64,000 nt of DNA, taken from contig JAZRXL010000028.1 of assembly GCA_045600225.1 (NCBI GenBank), forward strand, positions 1 to 64,000, written 5' to 3'. Both the position numbers and the translations under genes were made by a program. The DNA is from UBA1181 sp045600225. Lineage in GTDB: Bacteria; Bacteroidota; Bacteroidia; Bacteroidales; Paludibacteraceae. This document shows positions 54,630-63,431 of this stretch, piece by piece; position 1 is the stretch's first letter, and the number at the start of each line of letters is the position of its first letter. Under the pieces are notes generated by a model, which saw only the letters and a program-made list of their open reading frames with translations, had not been told where the DNA came from and made no database searches.

Positions 54630-56336
54630 ATGAATGAACCTAAAACCAAGGGTGCGTGGAAAATTAAAACGCTCCTCACTATTGCAGGAAAGTTGCAATG
54701 GATGAAGTTGGATAAAGCAGCAAAAAATTGTAAGAAGTCACAAGAAACAACCTTGCGTAGTATATTGAATTTTGCTAAAGATTCTGTATATGGTAAGGAA
54801 CATAATTTTGCAGAAATACTTGAGGCAAAAACACCAGAAGAGTTGTTTGCTCGTTATCAGAAGAATGTGAAGCCTAATGATTATGAGGATTTCAGACCTT
54901 ATGTTGAGCGTCACAAAAATGGAGAGGCAAATGTCCTATTCCCAGGAAAGCCAAAGATGTATGCAACCACTTCTGGTACTACAAGTGAGCCAAAGTGGAT
55001 TCCTATTACAAACGAGTATTATTCAAATATCTATAGCAAGATGACTAAGGTTTGGTTGTATTCTTTTATTAAGAATAGACCAAAAGTTTTTGAAGGTCAG
55101 ATTGTTTCTATCGTAGGTAAGGCTATTGAAGGAGCTGCACCAGATGGAACTGTATATGGTTCTGTTTCGGGTGTGACACAACGTGATTGCCCTGAATTCA
55201 TCAAGGTGGCTTATACAGCACCTGCAGATGTGTTCTCAATCTCTGATTATAAAGCTCGTTACTATTGCATTATGCGTTTGGGTATCGAACATAATGTTCA
55301 TTTGATCGTTACTGCAAATCCTTCAACAATTGTTGAAATGCAGAAGAATGTGAATGAGTTCTATGATGATTATGTGAACGATATCGAGAATGGTACTATC
55401 AGTGATAAGATTAATGTTTCTGAGGAAATCAGACAAAATATTATCAAGGCAAAGAATTTGCAACCAAATCCAGAGCGTGCAAAAGAGTTGCGCGAGTTAA
55501 AGGCTAAGTACGGAGAGGTGTTGCCAAAGCACTATTGGCCTAATATGCAAATCTTGAATACTTGGAAGTGTGGAAATACAAAGTTCTACTTGGATAAGTT
55601 TAAGGACTCTTTCCCATCGCAAATGATGCACCAAGAGTTTAGCTATTTCTCTTCTGAGTGTAGAGCAGGTTTGGTTTTGGATGAGACAAACGGAACAGTT
55701 TTGTTCCCTCACATGCACTATTTCGAGTTTGTTGAGGAGAGTGAGATTGAAAGTCCAAACCCAACATTCAAGCAATTGCATGAGTTGGAGATTGGTAAGA
55801 GATATTGTCCATATGTAACTACGTGGGCTGGTTTGTATCGTTACACAATGAGCGACTTGCTTGAGGTTGAAGGCTTCTATGGTTCAATTCCAAAGGTACA
55901 CATGGTTCAAAAGATCAATGGTATCGTTACAATGACGGGAGAAAAGTTGCATGAGACTCAATTCACAAGTGCGGTGGTTGAAACTGCTAAGGAGTTGAAC
56001 ATGCCAGTTAAGTTCTTCATTGGATTCGCAGATATGAGCATCTCTGCTTATCAATTCTACTATGAGTTTGAGAATCAAAATACAACTCAAGAGGAGGCTG
56101 AGAAATTCACAGATATGGTAGATGCTAAGTTGAAGAGCAAGAACATGGAGTATGAGGCTAAGCGTCAATCTCTTCGTGTTCATGATCCAAAGACAAATAT
56201 CTTGGTTTCAGAATCGTTTGAGAAGTTCAAGGCTCGTTGCATTGATGAAGGTATGCGTGATGGTCAGTTTAAGTTGAACCTTTTGCTTCAGGATGAAGTT
56301 CGCCACGCTAAGTTTAAGGACCTAGTTAAGAAATGA
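54630..56336 (+). CDS. GH3 auxin-responsive-promoter family protein (acyl-acid amido synthetase fold)
   Basis: A 568-residue adenylating enzyme of the GH3/JAR1 family, which in plants joins acyl acids to amino acids by ATP-dependent adenylation. The ATP/AMP motifs are visible: YATTSGTTSEPKWIPIT (~110) as the P-loop-like motif I, YGSVSGVTQRD, and TTWAGLYRYTMSDLLEVEGF (~395) as the Y-R-Y/GD motif. It has no signal peptide, so it is cytoplasmic. Bacterial substrates are unknown. Its stop overlaps the start of the HAD gene (ATGA). Codon use is biased toward AAG, TTG, CAA and TAC, like secDF and pgi, suggesting abundant protein. Confidence 0.85.
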   Translation: MNEPKTKGAWKIKTLLTIAGKLQWMKLDKAAKNCKKSQETTLRSILNFAKDSVYGKEHNFAEILEAKTPEELFARYQKNVKPNDYEDFRPYVERHKNGEANVLFPGKPKMYATTSGTTSEPKWIPITNEYYSNIYSKMTKVWLYSFIKNRPKVFEGQIVSIVGKAIEGAAPDGTVYGSVSGVTQRDCPEFIKVAYTAPADVFSISDYKARYYCIMRLGIEHNVHLIVTANPSTIVEMQKNVNEFYDDYVNDIENGTISDKINVSEEIRQNIIKAKNLQPNPERAKELRELKAKYGEVLPKHYWPNMQILNTWKCGNTKFYLDKFKDSFPSQMMHQEFSYFSSECRAGLVLDETNGTVLFPHMHYFEFVEESEIESPNPTFKQLHELEIGKRYCPYVTTWAGLYRYTMSDLLEVEGFYGSIPKVHMVQKINGIVTMTGEKLHETQFTSAVVETAKELNMPVKFFIGFADMSISAYQFYYEFENQNTTQEEAEKFTDMVDAKLKSKNMEYEAKRQSLRVHDPKTNILVSESFEKFKARCIDEGMRDGQFKLNLLLQDEVRHAKFKDLVKK

Positions 56337-57025
56337 ACATTGATTTAAGTAAAGTACGTGCCATCGTTTTTGATTTAGATGGCACGTTGTATAATAACAG
56401 CCGCTTCCCTTTTTGGCTTGTAGCCTCAAGGGTTGCGGATGCTTTCGTTTTTAGTGCAGAGAGAAAGGTTCGTCGAGAAATGAAGGGGGTCGATCTGGAT
56501 AATGCAGATGCCTTTTATGAGTCGTTCTTCTCTCACTTGTCGGATAAGAGCAGATTTTCTGCGGAAGAGGCAAAGGAATGGTATTGGAATACTTATATGA
56601 GTGTTTTTCCTCGAATTTTGCGTAGACACTATAAGGCAAATGATAAAGTGGAAGAGGTATTCCTCCATCTTGAACAGATGGACGTTCCTTCTGCTATTTA
56701 TTCTGATTATCCTATGGTGAAGGAACGTTTCGAAGCGCTTGGTTTGTCTACGGAATTGTGCGAAAACTATTGGTCCGCTCCTGATATGGGGGCGTTCAAG
56801 CCAGCAATTCGTCCTATGCATGAAATTGCTTCCTCTTTGGGTATTTTGCCTGAGGAACTTTTAGTGATAGGTGATAGGGTAGATACGGATGGCAAGTCGG
56901 CGTTCTCGTGCGGAGCTCAATTCATACATGTGTTAAAAAAGAAGAATTCAAAGGATCCTTCGGAAAACTATGTCTCAATGCATTGGGATGAGGTGGCTGA
57001 TATGCTACTTCAATGGAATAAATAA
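56333..57025 (+). CDS. HAD-superfamily hydrolase (phosphatase-like)
   Basis: A 230-residue haloacid-dehalogenase-type phosphohydrolase with all four motifs: AIVFDLDGTLYNNSRF (catalytic Asp pair), IYSDYP with the motif II Ser, the motif III Lys in MGAFKPAIRP, and VIGDRVDTDGKSA (metal Asp). A helical cap lies between motifs I and II (~30-115). It is translationally coupled to the GH3 gene by an ATGA overlap, so it may act on a product or by-product of that enzyme; this is inference. Substrate is unknown. Codon bias is weaker than in GH3. Confidence 0.88.
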   Translation: MNIDLSKVRAIVFDLDGTLYNNSRFPFWLVASRVADAFVFSAERKVRREMKGVDLDNADAFYESFFSHLSDKSRFSAEEAKEWYWNTYMSVFPRILRRHYKANDKVEEVFLHLEQMDVPSAIYSDYPMVKERFEALGLSTELCENYWSAPDMGAFKPAIRPMHEIASSLGILPEELLVIGDRVDTDGKSAFSCGAQFIHVLKKKNSKDPSENYVSMHWDEVADMLLQWNK

Positions 57026-57050
57026 AGTTATCTTCTATAAAATGCAATAA

Positions 57051-57078
57051 AAAAGCCTATACGCAAGTATAGGCTTTT
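57051..57078. terminator. Bidirectional terminator between the HAD and acyltransferase genes
   Basis: A perfect 12-bp stem (AAAAGCCTATAC and GTATAGGCTTTT) closed by a stable GCAA tetraloop, with A and T runs either side. Confidence 0.88.
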
Positions 57079-57105
57079 CTGCTATTTAAATAAACTTTGA
57101 TTTTT

Positions 57106-57966
57106 TTATAGATTGTCGTTCGGTTGTACGCTTGGCCAAGGGTTTTCTACGATTCTTGCCATTTCAACCATTTTTGCGTGGACTCTATCTCTCATCTCGT
57201 CGACTGCCTCTTTCCTAAGTAAGTCCAATCTTGGATAGATAGGTTCTCCAATATTGATTGTGTACAAGGGTCTGTCTTTGTGGAAAAATTTGTACAAGCC
57301 GGTCCTCTCTCTATATGTGATAACCATAGGAATGATTGGCGTTTTGTATTTGTAAGAGAAGATGAATGCACCCTTTCTAAAAGGGCGAAGCGGTTTGTAA
57401 TCATTCCATCTGCACTCTTCAGGGAATACATGTATCCAAGCCTTCTTTTCGTGTAAACTGTCGAAGGCAAGATTGAACTTTTTCATTCCTCCCATACTTT
57501 TAGGTACGGGGATTCCGCATGTTCCTCTCATGTTGTTCCTGTCTTTTGTGCGGAAATTATCAGCCCATGCAGGGTACCATAGTCTGAACTTTCCTGATGC
57601 TTGCCATACGGAAAGAAAATCCCATCGATAAGCATGGTTGCATACTGTGATAGCACCATCTTTCAATTCATCCTTGTGTTTCTTCAAATTTTCTTTGCCT
57701 TTGATGCGAAGTCCGAAAATTAGAGGGTTGACCCAAAAACAGATGAAATGAGCACGAAGAAGACACCATGCGTGGTTCAAATACCATTTCCATGATGTGT
57801 CTATGTATGGATAATTTTCATCAAATACTTCGTCGTATATATCTTCGTATACAAGTTTGTGTACAAATGGATCTTCTTCAGGGAAAGTGTCTTCAACATC
57901 AGGGATGTATTCTCCCTCTTTCACTTTCATCAATTTATACCTTTTGTTCTCTAAACATGAACTCAT
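57106..57966 (-). CDS. Lysophospholipid acyltransferase (PlsC-like)
   Basis: A PlsC-type membrane acyltransferase of about 286 residues. The catalytic HX4D motif is CNHAYRWDFLS, followed by FPEECRWND (motif III type, substrate phosphate) and the proline-containing PIIPMVITY block. A hydrophobic stretch (~70-90) should anchor it to the inner membrane. It probably acylates lysophosphatidate or a related lysolipid. The longer frame starts with TTG at 57993; the ATG at 57966, preceded by AGAGA, is preferred. It lies downstream of the metallo-beta-lactamase-fold gene by about 44 bp and is likely co-transcribed with it. Confidence 0.82.
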   Translation of the reverse strand: MSSCLENKRYKLMKVKEGEYIPDVEDTFPEEDPFVHKLVYEDIYDEVFDENYPYIDTSWKWYLNHAWCLLRAHFICFWVNPLIFGLRIKGKENLKKHKDELKDGAITVCNHAYRWDFLSVWQASGKFRLWYPAWADNFRTKDRNNMRGTCGIPVPKSMGGMKKFNLAFDSLHEKKAWIHVFPEECRWNDYKPLRPFRKGAFIFSYKYKTPIIPMVITYRERTGLYKFFHKDRPLYTINIGEPIYPRLDLLRKEAVDEMRDRVHAKMVEMARIVENPWPSVQPNDNL

Positions 57967-58010
57967 ACTAATCTCTTGATTTTTAATTAACAATAAAAAG
58001 ATACCCTTGT

Positions 58011-58652
58011 TTATCTTAAGTAAGGGTTATTCTCCTTTTCAAATTTTATGGTTGAAGGTCTTCCGTGTCCGCTGTAAACTGCGGTATCTTCGGGAAGAAC
58101 TAAAAGTTTAGTCTTGATGCTATTGATTAATGTTTCGAAGTTGCCTCTGTGTAAGTCTGTTCTTCCGACACTTCCCTCTAATATTGTGTCCCCTACGAAT
58201 ACGCACTTTTCTTTTGGAAGATAGAATGCAAGTCCACCAGGAGAGTGCCCGGGTGTTGCCAACACATGAATCTCCATTGAAGCGACATTGATGATATCAC
58301 CATCTTTTAAGTAAGATTCGAGCGGTAATGCGTCATCATCCATGGGCATTTCAAAAAGGGCTAAAAGGTCTTGGTAGTGATTTAAGAAAAATACGTCCTC
58401 TTTTGCTCCGTTTGCTCCTACTCCGTAGGTCTCTTGGATGAATCGGTTTCCGTAAACATGGTCGAAATGAAGGTGTGTGTTTATCAGTTTGCTGATCTTT
58501 AAATGGTTTTCTTCCACATACTTGGCGAAGAAAGACTTTTCCTCATCGCTTTGACAGCCAGGGTCAATAACAATTGTTTCGAGGGTCTCTTCGTCGATTA
58601 AAAGATAAGTGTTAACCTGTATTTGGTTGAAAACGAATGTTTTAATTCTCAT
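58011..58652 (-). CDS. Metallo-beta-lactamase-fold hydrolase (glyoxalase II-like)
   Basis: A 213-residue cytoplasmic metallohydrolase. The metal motif is INTHLHFDHVYG (HxHxDH), with further ligands in ATPGHSPGG and VFVGDTILEGSVGRTDLHRG, and a final YSGHG. The layout fits the YcbL/glyoxalase II-like group that hydrolyses thioesters, but it lacks the glutathione-binding C-terminal domain of GloB. The substrate is not known. It has its own promoter, which overlaps the divergent lysS promoter region, and is probably followed on the same transcript by the acyltransferase gene. Confidence 0.88.
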   Translation of the reverse strand: MRIKTFVFNQIQVNTYLLIDEETLETIVIDPGCQSDEEKSFFAKYVEENHLKISKLINTHLHFDHVYGNRFIQETYGVGANGAKEDVFFLNHYQDLLALFEMPMDDDALPLESYLKDGDIINVASMEIHVLATPGHSPGGLAFYLPKEKCVFVGDTILEGSVGRTDLHRGNFETLINSIKTKLLVLPEDTAVYSGHGRPSTIKFEKENNPYLR

Positions 58653-58689
58653 TTCGGGATGTTTCCTTTTTTTGATTATATATGTGGTG

Positions 58690-58697
58690 CAAAGATA
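58690..58697 (-). promoter_or_regulatory. -7 box of the metallohydrolase gene
   Basis: TATCTTTG on the minus strand, 37 nt before the ATG. It is only 23 bp from the -7 box of the divergent lysS promoter. Confidence 0.6.
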
Positions 58698-58720
58698 TAA
58701 CTATTTTTGTTTTTTTTGTG

Positions 58721-58728
58721 TAAATTTG
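58721..58728 (+). promoter_or_regulatory. -7 box of the lysS-gpsA-pgi promoter
   Basis: TAAATTTG, 32 nt before the preferred lysS ATG. Confidence 0.6.
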
Positions 58729-58760
58729 CGTCGTTAAGTTTATGCATAAAAAAAATAAAG

Positions 58761-60305
58761 ATGAGCGTATCAGAATTGAGTGAACAGGAGATCCTTCGCC
58801 GTGAGAGTTTGAAGTCTCTGAAAAATATGGGTATTGATCCCTATCCAGCCGCTGAGTATGTAGTTTCAGCGTATTCCACAGATATTAAGGCAGAGTTTAA
58901 AGATGATGCACCGCAAAGAGAAGTTACGGTTGCAGGTCGTATTATGTCCCGTCGTATCATGGGAAAGGCTTCATTTATGGAGTTGCAGGATAGCAAGGGG
59001 CGTATTCAAATTTACATCTCTCGTGATGAAATCTGTCCTGATGAAAATAAGGACCTATACAATGTAGTGTTTAAGAAGTTATTGGACATTGGTGATTTCG
59101 TGGGTATTAAGGGATATGTATTCCGTACTCAAATGGGAGAAATCTCGGTTCATGCTGCTGAAATAACTGTTTTGAGCAAATCTTTGCGTCCTCTTCCTAT
59201 CGTTAAGTACAAGGATGGTGTGGCATATGATGCATTCGAGGATCCAGAATTGAGATATCGTCAAAGATATGTTGATTTGGTTGTGAATGGAGGCGTAAAA
59301 GATATTTTTATGAAACGCTCGAGAATTGTAAAATCTTTGCGTGATCAATTAGATGCTGCGGGGTATACAGAGGTGGAAACACCGATATTGCAATCTTTGG
59401 CAGGTGGTGCTGCAGCTCGCCCTTTCATCACTCATCATAACACTTTGGATACAGATTTGTATTTGCGTATTGCTACGGAACTTTATTTGAAGCGTTTGAT
59501 TGTTGGTGGTTTTGAAGGTGTGTTTGAAATCGGAAAGAACTTCCGTAACGAGGGTATGGATAAAACCCACAATCCAGAGTTTACTTGTATGGAGCTTTAT
59601 GTTCAGTATAAGGATTATAACTGGATGATGAATTTTACAGAAAATTTGCTTGAAAATATCTGTATCGCAGCAAATGGTTGCAGCGAAACAAAAGTAGGTG
59701 ATAATGTTATTAGTTTCAAAGCTCCTTATAAGAGAATCTCTATTTTGGATTCAATCAAAGAAAAGACAGGATACGACTTGGAAGGAAAATCAGAGGAAGA
59801 GATTCGCCAAGTATGTAAGGCTTTGAAGATGGATATCGATGATACAATGGGTAAGGGTAAGTTGATTGATGAAATTTTCGGAGAGTTTTGTGAAGGAACT
59901 TATATTCAACCAACATTCATTACTGATTACCCCGTAGAAATGTCTCCTCTAACTAAGATGCATCGTTCAAAACCAGGTTTGACGGAACGTTTTGAGTTGA
60001 TGGTTAATGGTAAGGAGTTGGCAAATGCATATTCAGAGTTGAATGACCCTATAGATCAGATGGAGCGTTTCCAAGAGCAACTTCGTCTGTCTGAAAAAGG
60101 AGATGACGAGGCAATGTTTATCGACCACGATTTCGTTCGTGCATTGGAGTATGGTATGCCTCCAACTTCAGGTATTGGTATTGGTATTGACCGTTTGGTT
60201 ATGTTGATGACTGGTCAAACAACCATTCAAGAAGTTTTGTTCTTCCCTCAAATGCGTCCTGAGAAGAAATCTCAAGCAAAAGAGGAATCAGAGTCTAACG
60301 AATAA
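58761..60305 (+). CDS. lysS: Lysyl-tRNA synthetase, class II
   Basis: Charges tRNA-Lys with lysine. The start at 58761 gives 514 residues; an upstream in-frame ATG at 58707 lies before the -7 box and encodes a Cys/Phe-rich stretch foreign to the family. Visible parts are the N-terminal OB-fold anticodon domain (VTVAGRIMSRRIMGKASFMEL) and class II motifs: motif 2 with FRNEGMDKTHNPEFTCME and motif 3 with GIGIGIDRLVMLM. Longer linker sequences seen in some Bacteroidota LysS are absent. First gene of a unit with gpsA, 9 bp downstream, and pgi. Confidence 0.96.
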   Translation: MSVSELSEQEILRRESLKSLKNMGIDPYPAAEYVVSAYSTDIKAEFKDDAPQREVTVAGRIMSRRIMGKASFMELQDSKGRIQIYISRDEICPDENKDLYNVVFKKLLDIGDFVGIKGYVFRTQMGEISVHAAEITVLSKSLRPLPIVKYKDGVAYDAFEDPELRYRQRYVDLVVNGGVKDIFMKRSRIVKSLRDQLDAAGYTEVETPILQSLAGGAAARPFITHHNTLDTDLYLRIATELYLKRLIVGGFEGVFEIGKNFRNEGMDKTHNPEFTCMELYVQYKDYNWMMNFTENLLENICIAANGCSETKVGDNVISFKAPYKRISILDSIKEKTGYDLEGKSEEEIRQVCKALKMDIDDTMGKGKLIDEIFGEFCEGTYIQPTFITDYPVEMSPLTKMHRSKPGLTERFELMVNGKELANAYSELNDPIDQMERFQEQLRLSEKGDDEAMFIDHDFVRALEYGMPPTSGIGIGIDRLVMLMTGQTTIQEVLFFPQMRPEKKSQAKEESESNE

Positions 60306-60314
60306 TAGAACGGA

Positions 60315-61313
60315 ATGGAGAAAACACCAAAGATAGCCATAATGGGTGGTGGAAGTTGGGCAACAGCTATTGCTAAAATATGCCTTGCTCAAAGAGATCG
60401 GGATATCTGTTGGTATATGCGTCGTGATGAGCAGATAGATGAATTTAAGAAATATGGTCATAACCCTTCTTATTTGTCTACCGTTCAATTTGATACAGAT
60501 AGAATATTCTTTTCTTCTAATATCAATGAGATAGTAAAGAAATCGGATATTCTCATTTTCGCAACTCCTTCACCTTTTATAAAGCTTCATTTGAAAAAAC
60601 TTCGTGCTTCAATGAAGAGCAAGGTTGTGGTGTCGGCTATCAAAGGAATTGTTCCTGATGAAAATTTGAACGTCTCTGAATATTTCCACAGAATTCATAA
60701 TGTGCCAGAAGAGAACCTATTGGTTATCTCGGGTCCGTCTCATGCAGAGGAGGTCGCTATGGATCATCTCACATATTTGATGATCGGTGGTCATAGCAGA
60801 GAGAAAGCAAAGCAGTTTGCGGAAATGTTGCAATGCCACTATGTGAAGACTTCTGTTGTAGATGATGTTTTTGGTATAGAGTATGCGTCTGTATTAAAGA
60901 ATGTATATGCTATTGCTGCGGGTATCTGTCATGGATTAAAGTATGGAGATAACTTCCAGGCCGTTTTGGTCTCTAACGCTATTCAAGAGATGAATCGATT
61001 CTTGAACACGATAGATGAAAAACAGAGAAATATTAATGAGTCTGCTTATTTAGGAGATTTATTGGTTACAGCTTATTCTAAGTTCAGTCGAAACCGTACT
61101 TTTGGAACTATGATAGGAAAGGGATATTCGGTAAAGACTGCTCAGTTGGAGATGGAGATGATTGCAGAAGGATATTATGGGACAAAATGTATTTATGAGA
61201 TAAATAAGGATTATCAAGTAAATATGCCAATCCTAAATGCAGTTTATAATATCTTATATGGAAAGATATCTCCAGCCATCGAGATAAAGGTGTTAAGCGA
61301 TTTGATGCGATAA
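60315..61313 (+). CDS. gpsA: Glycerol-3-phosphate dehydrogenase [NAD(P)+]
   Basis: Reduces dihydroxyacetone phosphate to sn-glycerol-3-phosphate, the backbone of phospholipids. The 332 residues start with the NAD(P)-binding motif IAIMGGGSWATAIAKICL, then VVSAIKGIVPDENL, the substrate loop SGPSHAEEVA, and the catalytic-Lys region SVLKNVYAIAAGICHGLKYGDN. The SRNRTFG motif near 258 is also conserved. Between lysS and pgi in one unit, it links central carbon flow to membrane lipid synthesis. Confidence 0.95.
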   Translation: MEKTPKIAIMGGGSWATAIAKICLAQRDRDICWYMRRDEQIDEFKKYGHNPSYLSTVQFDTDRIFFSSNINEIVKKSDILIFATPSPFIKLHLKKLRASMKSKVVVSAIKGIVPDENLNVSEYFHRIHNVPEENLLVISGPSHAEEVAMDHLTYLMIGGHSREKAKQFAEMLQCHYVKTSVVDDVFGIEYASVLKNVYAIAAGICHGLKYGDNFQAVLVSNAIQEMNRFLNTIDEKQRNINESAYLGDLLVTAYSKFSRNRTFGTMIGKGYSVKTAQLEMEMIAEGYYGTKCIYEINKDYQVNMPILNAVYNILYGKISPAIEIKVLSDLMR

Positions 61314-61339
61314 ATAATTAGAAATTAAATAGATAAAAA

Positions 61340-62701
61340 ATGGAAAACATTAAGTTAAACATTGAGAACGCTTTTGCTTGCGAATCAGTATTTGTTTCTA
61401 AGCAAAGTGTAAATGCATACGATGCAAAAGTTAAGGAGTGCATGGAAATGTTGCATGCAGGTACAGGTCTAGGAAATGATTTCTTGGGATGGTTGACATT
61501 GCCTTCATCTATCACAGAGAAGTTTATGGATGAGATCATCGAAACAGCTAACACATTGAGAAGTTGTTGTGATGTTGTTGTTGTTGCTGGTATTGGAGGT
61601 TCTTACCTTGGTGCTCGTGCAGTTATCGATGCATTGTCTAATGCATTCGCAGCTTTCACAAAGAGCAAGAAGAACCCAGCTATCGTATTTGCAGGAAATA
61701 ACATTAGCGAGGATTATTTGGCTGAGTTGTCTTCTTTCTTGAAGAGAAAACAATTTGGTATCATCAATATCTCTAAGTCTGGTACTACTACCGAGACTGC
61801 CTTGGCATTCCGTATCTTGAAAACTCAATTGGAAGAGCAAGTAGGAAAGAAGGAGGCTCAAAAGCGTATTGTTGCTGTAACAGATGCTGCTAAGGGTGCT
61901 CTTCGTAAGTTGGCTACTCAAGAGGGTTACAAGACATTCGTAATTCCTGATAACGTAGGTGGTCGTTTCTCAGTTTTGACTCCAGTTGGTTTGTTGCCAA
62001 TTGCAGTTGCAGGTTTCGATATCAAGAAATTGGTTGCAGGAGCCGCTTCTATGGAGAAACTTTGCGGAAAGGATGTTCCATTCTCAAAGAACCCTGCTGC
62101 TCAATATGCTGCTGTTCGTAACGAGTTGTACCAAAAGGGTAAGAAGATCGAGATCTTGGTTAACTATCATCCTAAATTGCACTATATCGGAGAGTGGTGG
62201 AAACAACTTTATGGAGAATCAGAAGGAAAGGATTTGAAGGGTATTTTCCCTGCTGCTGTTGATTTCTCAACAGACCTTCACTCAATGGGTCAATGGATCC
62301 AAGAAGGTGAGCGTTCTATCTTCGAGACTGTTATCTCTATTAAGAGAGCAAACAAGAAGTTGGTCGTTCCTGAGGATAAGGAGAACTTGGATGGTTTGAA
62401 CTTCTTGGCAGGAAAGCGTGTTGATGAAGTAAATAAGATGGCTGAATTGGGCGTTGTATTCGCACATGTTGACGGACAAGTTCCTAACTTGCATATCGAT
62501 ATGCCTTCGTTGAACGAATATTACATTGGACAATTGTTCTACTTCTTTGAGAAGGCTTGTGGTATCAGTGGTTATCTATTGGGTGTTAACCCATTCAACC
62601 AACCAGGTGTTGAGGCTTACAAGAAGAATATGTTCGCTTTGTTAGGAAAGCCTGGTTACGAGAAGGAAACAGAGGCTATGAAGGCTAGAATTAATAAATA
62701 A
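61340..62701 (+). CDS. pgi: Glucose-6-phosphate isomerase
   Basis: Interconverts glucose-6-phosphate and fructose-6-phosphate in glycolysis and gluconeogenesis. The 453-residue form is the short type seen in Bacteroidota and Firmicutes (E. coli: 549). Conserved blocks include GIGGSYLGARAVIDAL, the phosphate loop ISKSGTTTETALAFR, the active-site VGGRFSVLTPVGLLP, and the C-terminal NPFNQPGVEAYKKNMF with the catalytic-base region. Codon use is strongly biased, as expected for an abundant glycolytic enzyme. A hairpin follows the stop. Confidence 0.96.
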   Translation: MENIKLNIENAFACESVFVSKQSVNAYDAKVKECMEMLHAGTGLGNDFLGWLTLPSSITEKFMDEIIETANTLRSCCDVVVVAGIGGSYLGARAVIDALSNAFAAFTKSKKNPAIVFAGNNISEDYLAELSSFLKRKQFGIINISKSGTTTETALAFRILKTQLEEQVGKKEAQKRIVAVTDAAKGALRKLATQEGYKTFVIPDNVGGRFSVLTPVGLLPIAVAGFDIKKLVAGAASMEKLCGKDVPFSKNPAAQYAAVRNELYQKGKKIEILVNYHPKLHYIGEWWKQLYGESEGKDLKGIFPAAVDFSTDLHSMGQWIQEGERSIFETVISIKRANKKLVVPEDKENLDGLNFLAGKRVDEVNKMAELGVVFAHVDGQVPNLHIDMPSLNEYYIGQLFYFFEKACGISGYLLGVNPFNQPGVEAYKKNMFALLGKPGYEKETEAMKARINK

Positions 62702-62738
62702 TAAACATTTGAATTGTTTGTTATAGTAGATTAAAGGG

Positions 62739-62780
62739 AACCGTGTCTGTGATTTTATTTTCACAGACCCGGTTTCTTCT
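62739..62780 (+). terminator. Terminator after pgi
   Basis: A stem of 5 + 8 bp with one internal mismatch (62739-62752 with 62761-62774) and a T-rich tail, 13 bp before the DedA start. Confidence 0.65.
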
Positions 62781-62792
62781 CTTATAAATTAT

Positions 62793-63431
62793 ATGGAAGA
62801 TTTTAGTTTTATACAATGGTGTTTGGATAATTTGAATTATTGGACCATTACTTTATTGATGGCCATAGAGAGTTCTTTTGTTCCATTCCCTTCTGAAATT
62901 GTTGTACCTCCTGCTGCTTATAAAGCGGCAGCCGGTGAATTGAATGTCTTCGGTGTTGTATGGTTTGCCACATTAGGGGCTTTGATAGGTGCTTCTATCA
63001 ACTATTGTATTGCCTATAAATTAGGTCGTCCATTCGTGTATTGGTTTGTGGAGACCAAATTTGGACATCTTTGTATGTTGAACTCAAAAAAGATGGAAAA
63101 GGCAGAGACCTTCTTTAGTGAATATGGAATCGTTTCTACTTTGGTGGGAAGATTGGTTCCTGCTGTTCGTCAATTGATTTCAATCCCTGCAGGATTGTTA
63201 AAGATGAAGGCTCAAGTGTTCTTGTTGTACACGTTTATTGGTGCCTTTTTGTGGAATTCTATTTTGGCTGGAATCGGCTATGGACTTCATTCAATTGTTC
63301 CCAAAGAACAATTGATGGATTATGTGTTGGCTTACAAGCCATACCTTTTTTGGGGTGGAATTGCATTGTTCTGCCTATTGGTTTTATATTTTATTATTTC
63401 GGGTTTATTAAAAAAGAAAAGTCATGAATAA
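62793..63431 (+). CDS. DedA-family membrane protein
   Basis: A 212-residue inner-membrane protein of the DedA/SNARE-associated family. Members act as lipid (undecaprenyl-phosphate or phosphatidylethanolamine) flippases or proton-dependent transporters; the substrate here is unknown. The family signature is present: FPSEIVVPPAAYKAA, GALIGASINYCIAYKLGRP, and GRLVPAVRQLISIPAGLLKM with the conserved Gly-Arg-Pro-Arg block. About five to six hydrophobic segments are seen. Its stop overlaps the next gene's ATG by 8 nt, so the two are coupled. Confidence 0.9.
   Translation: MEDFSFIQWCLDNLNYWTITLLMAIESSFVPFPSEIVVPPAAYKAAAGELNVFGVVWFATLGALIGASINYCIAYKLGRPFVYWFVETKFGHLCMLNSKKMEKAETFFSEYGIVSTLVGRLVPAVRQLISIPAGLLKMKAQVFLLYTFIGAFLWNSILAGIGYGLHSIVPKEQLMDYVLAYKPYLFWGGIALFCLLVLYFIISGLLKKKSHE

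Noticed and set aside
58707..58760. N-terminal extension of lysS
   Set aside because: The extra codons lie over the promoter -7 box and encode a Cys/Phe-rich stretch foreign to LysS; the ATG at 58761 is better.
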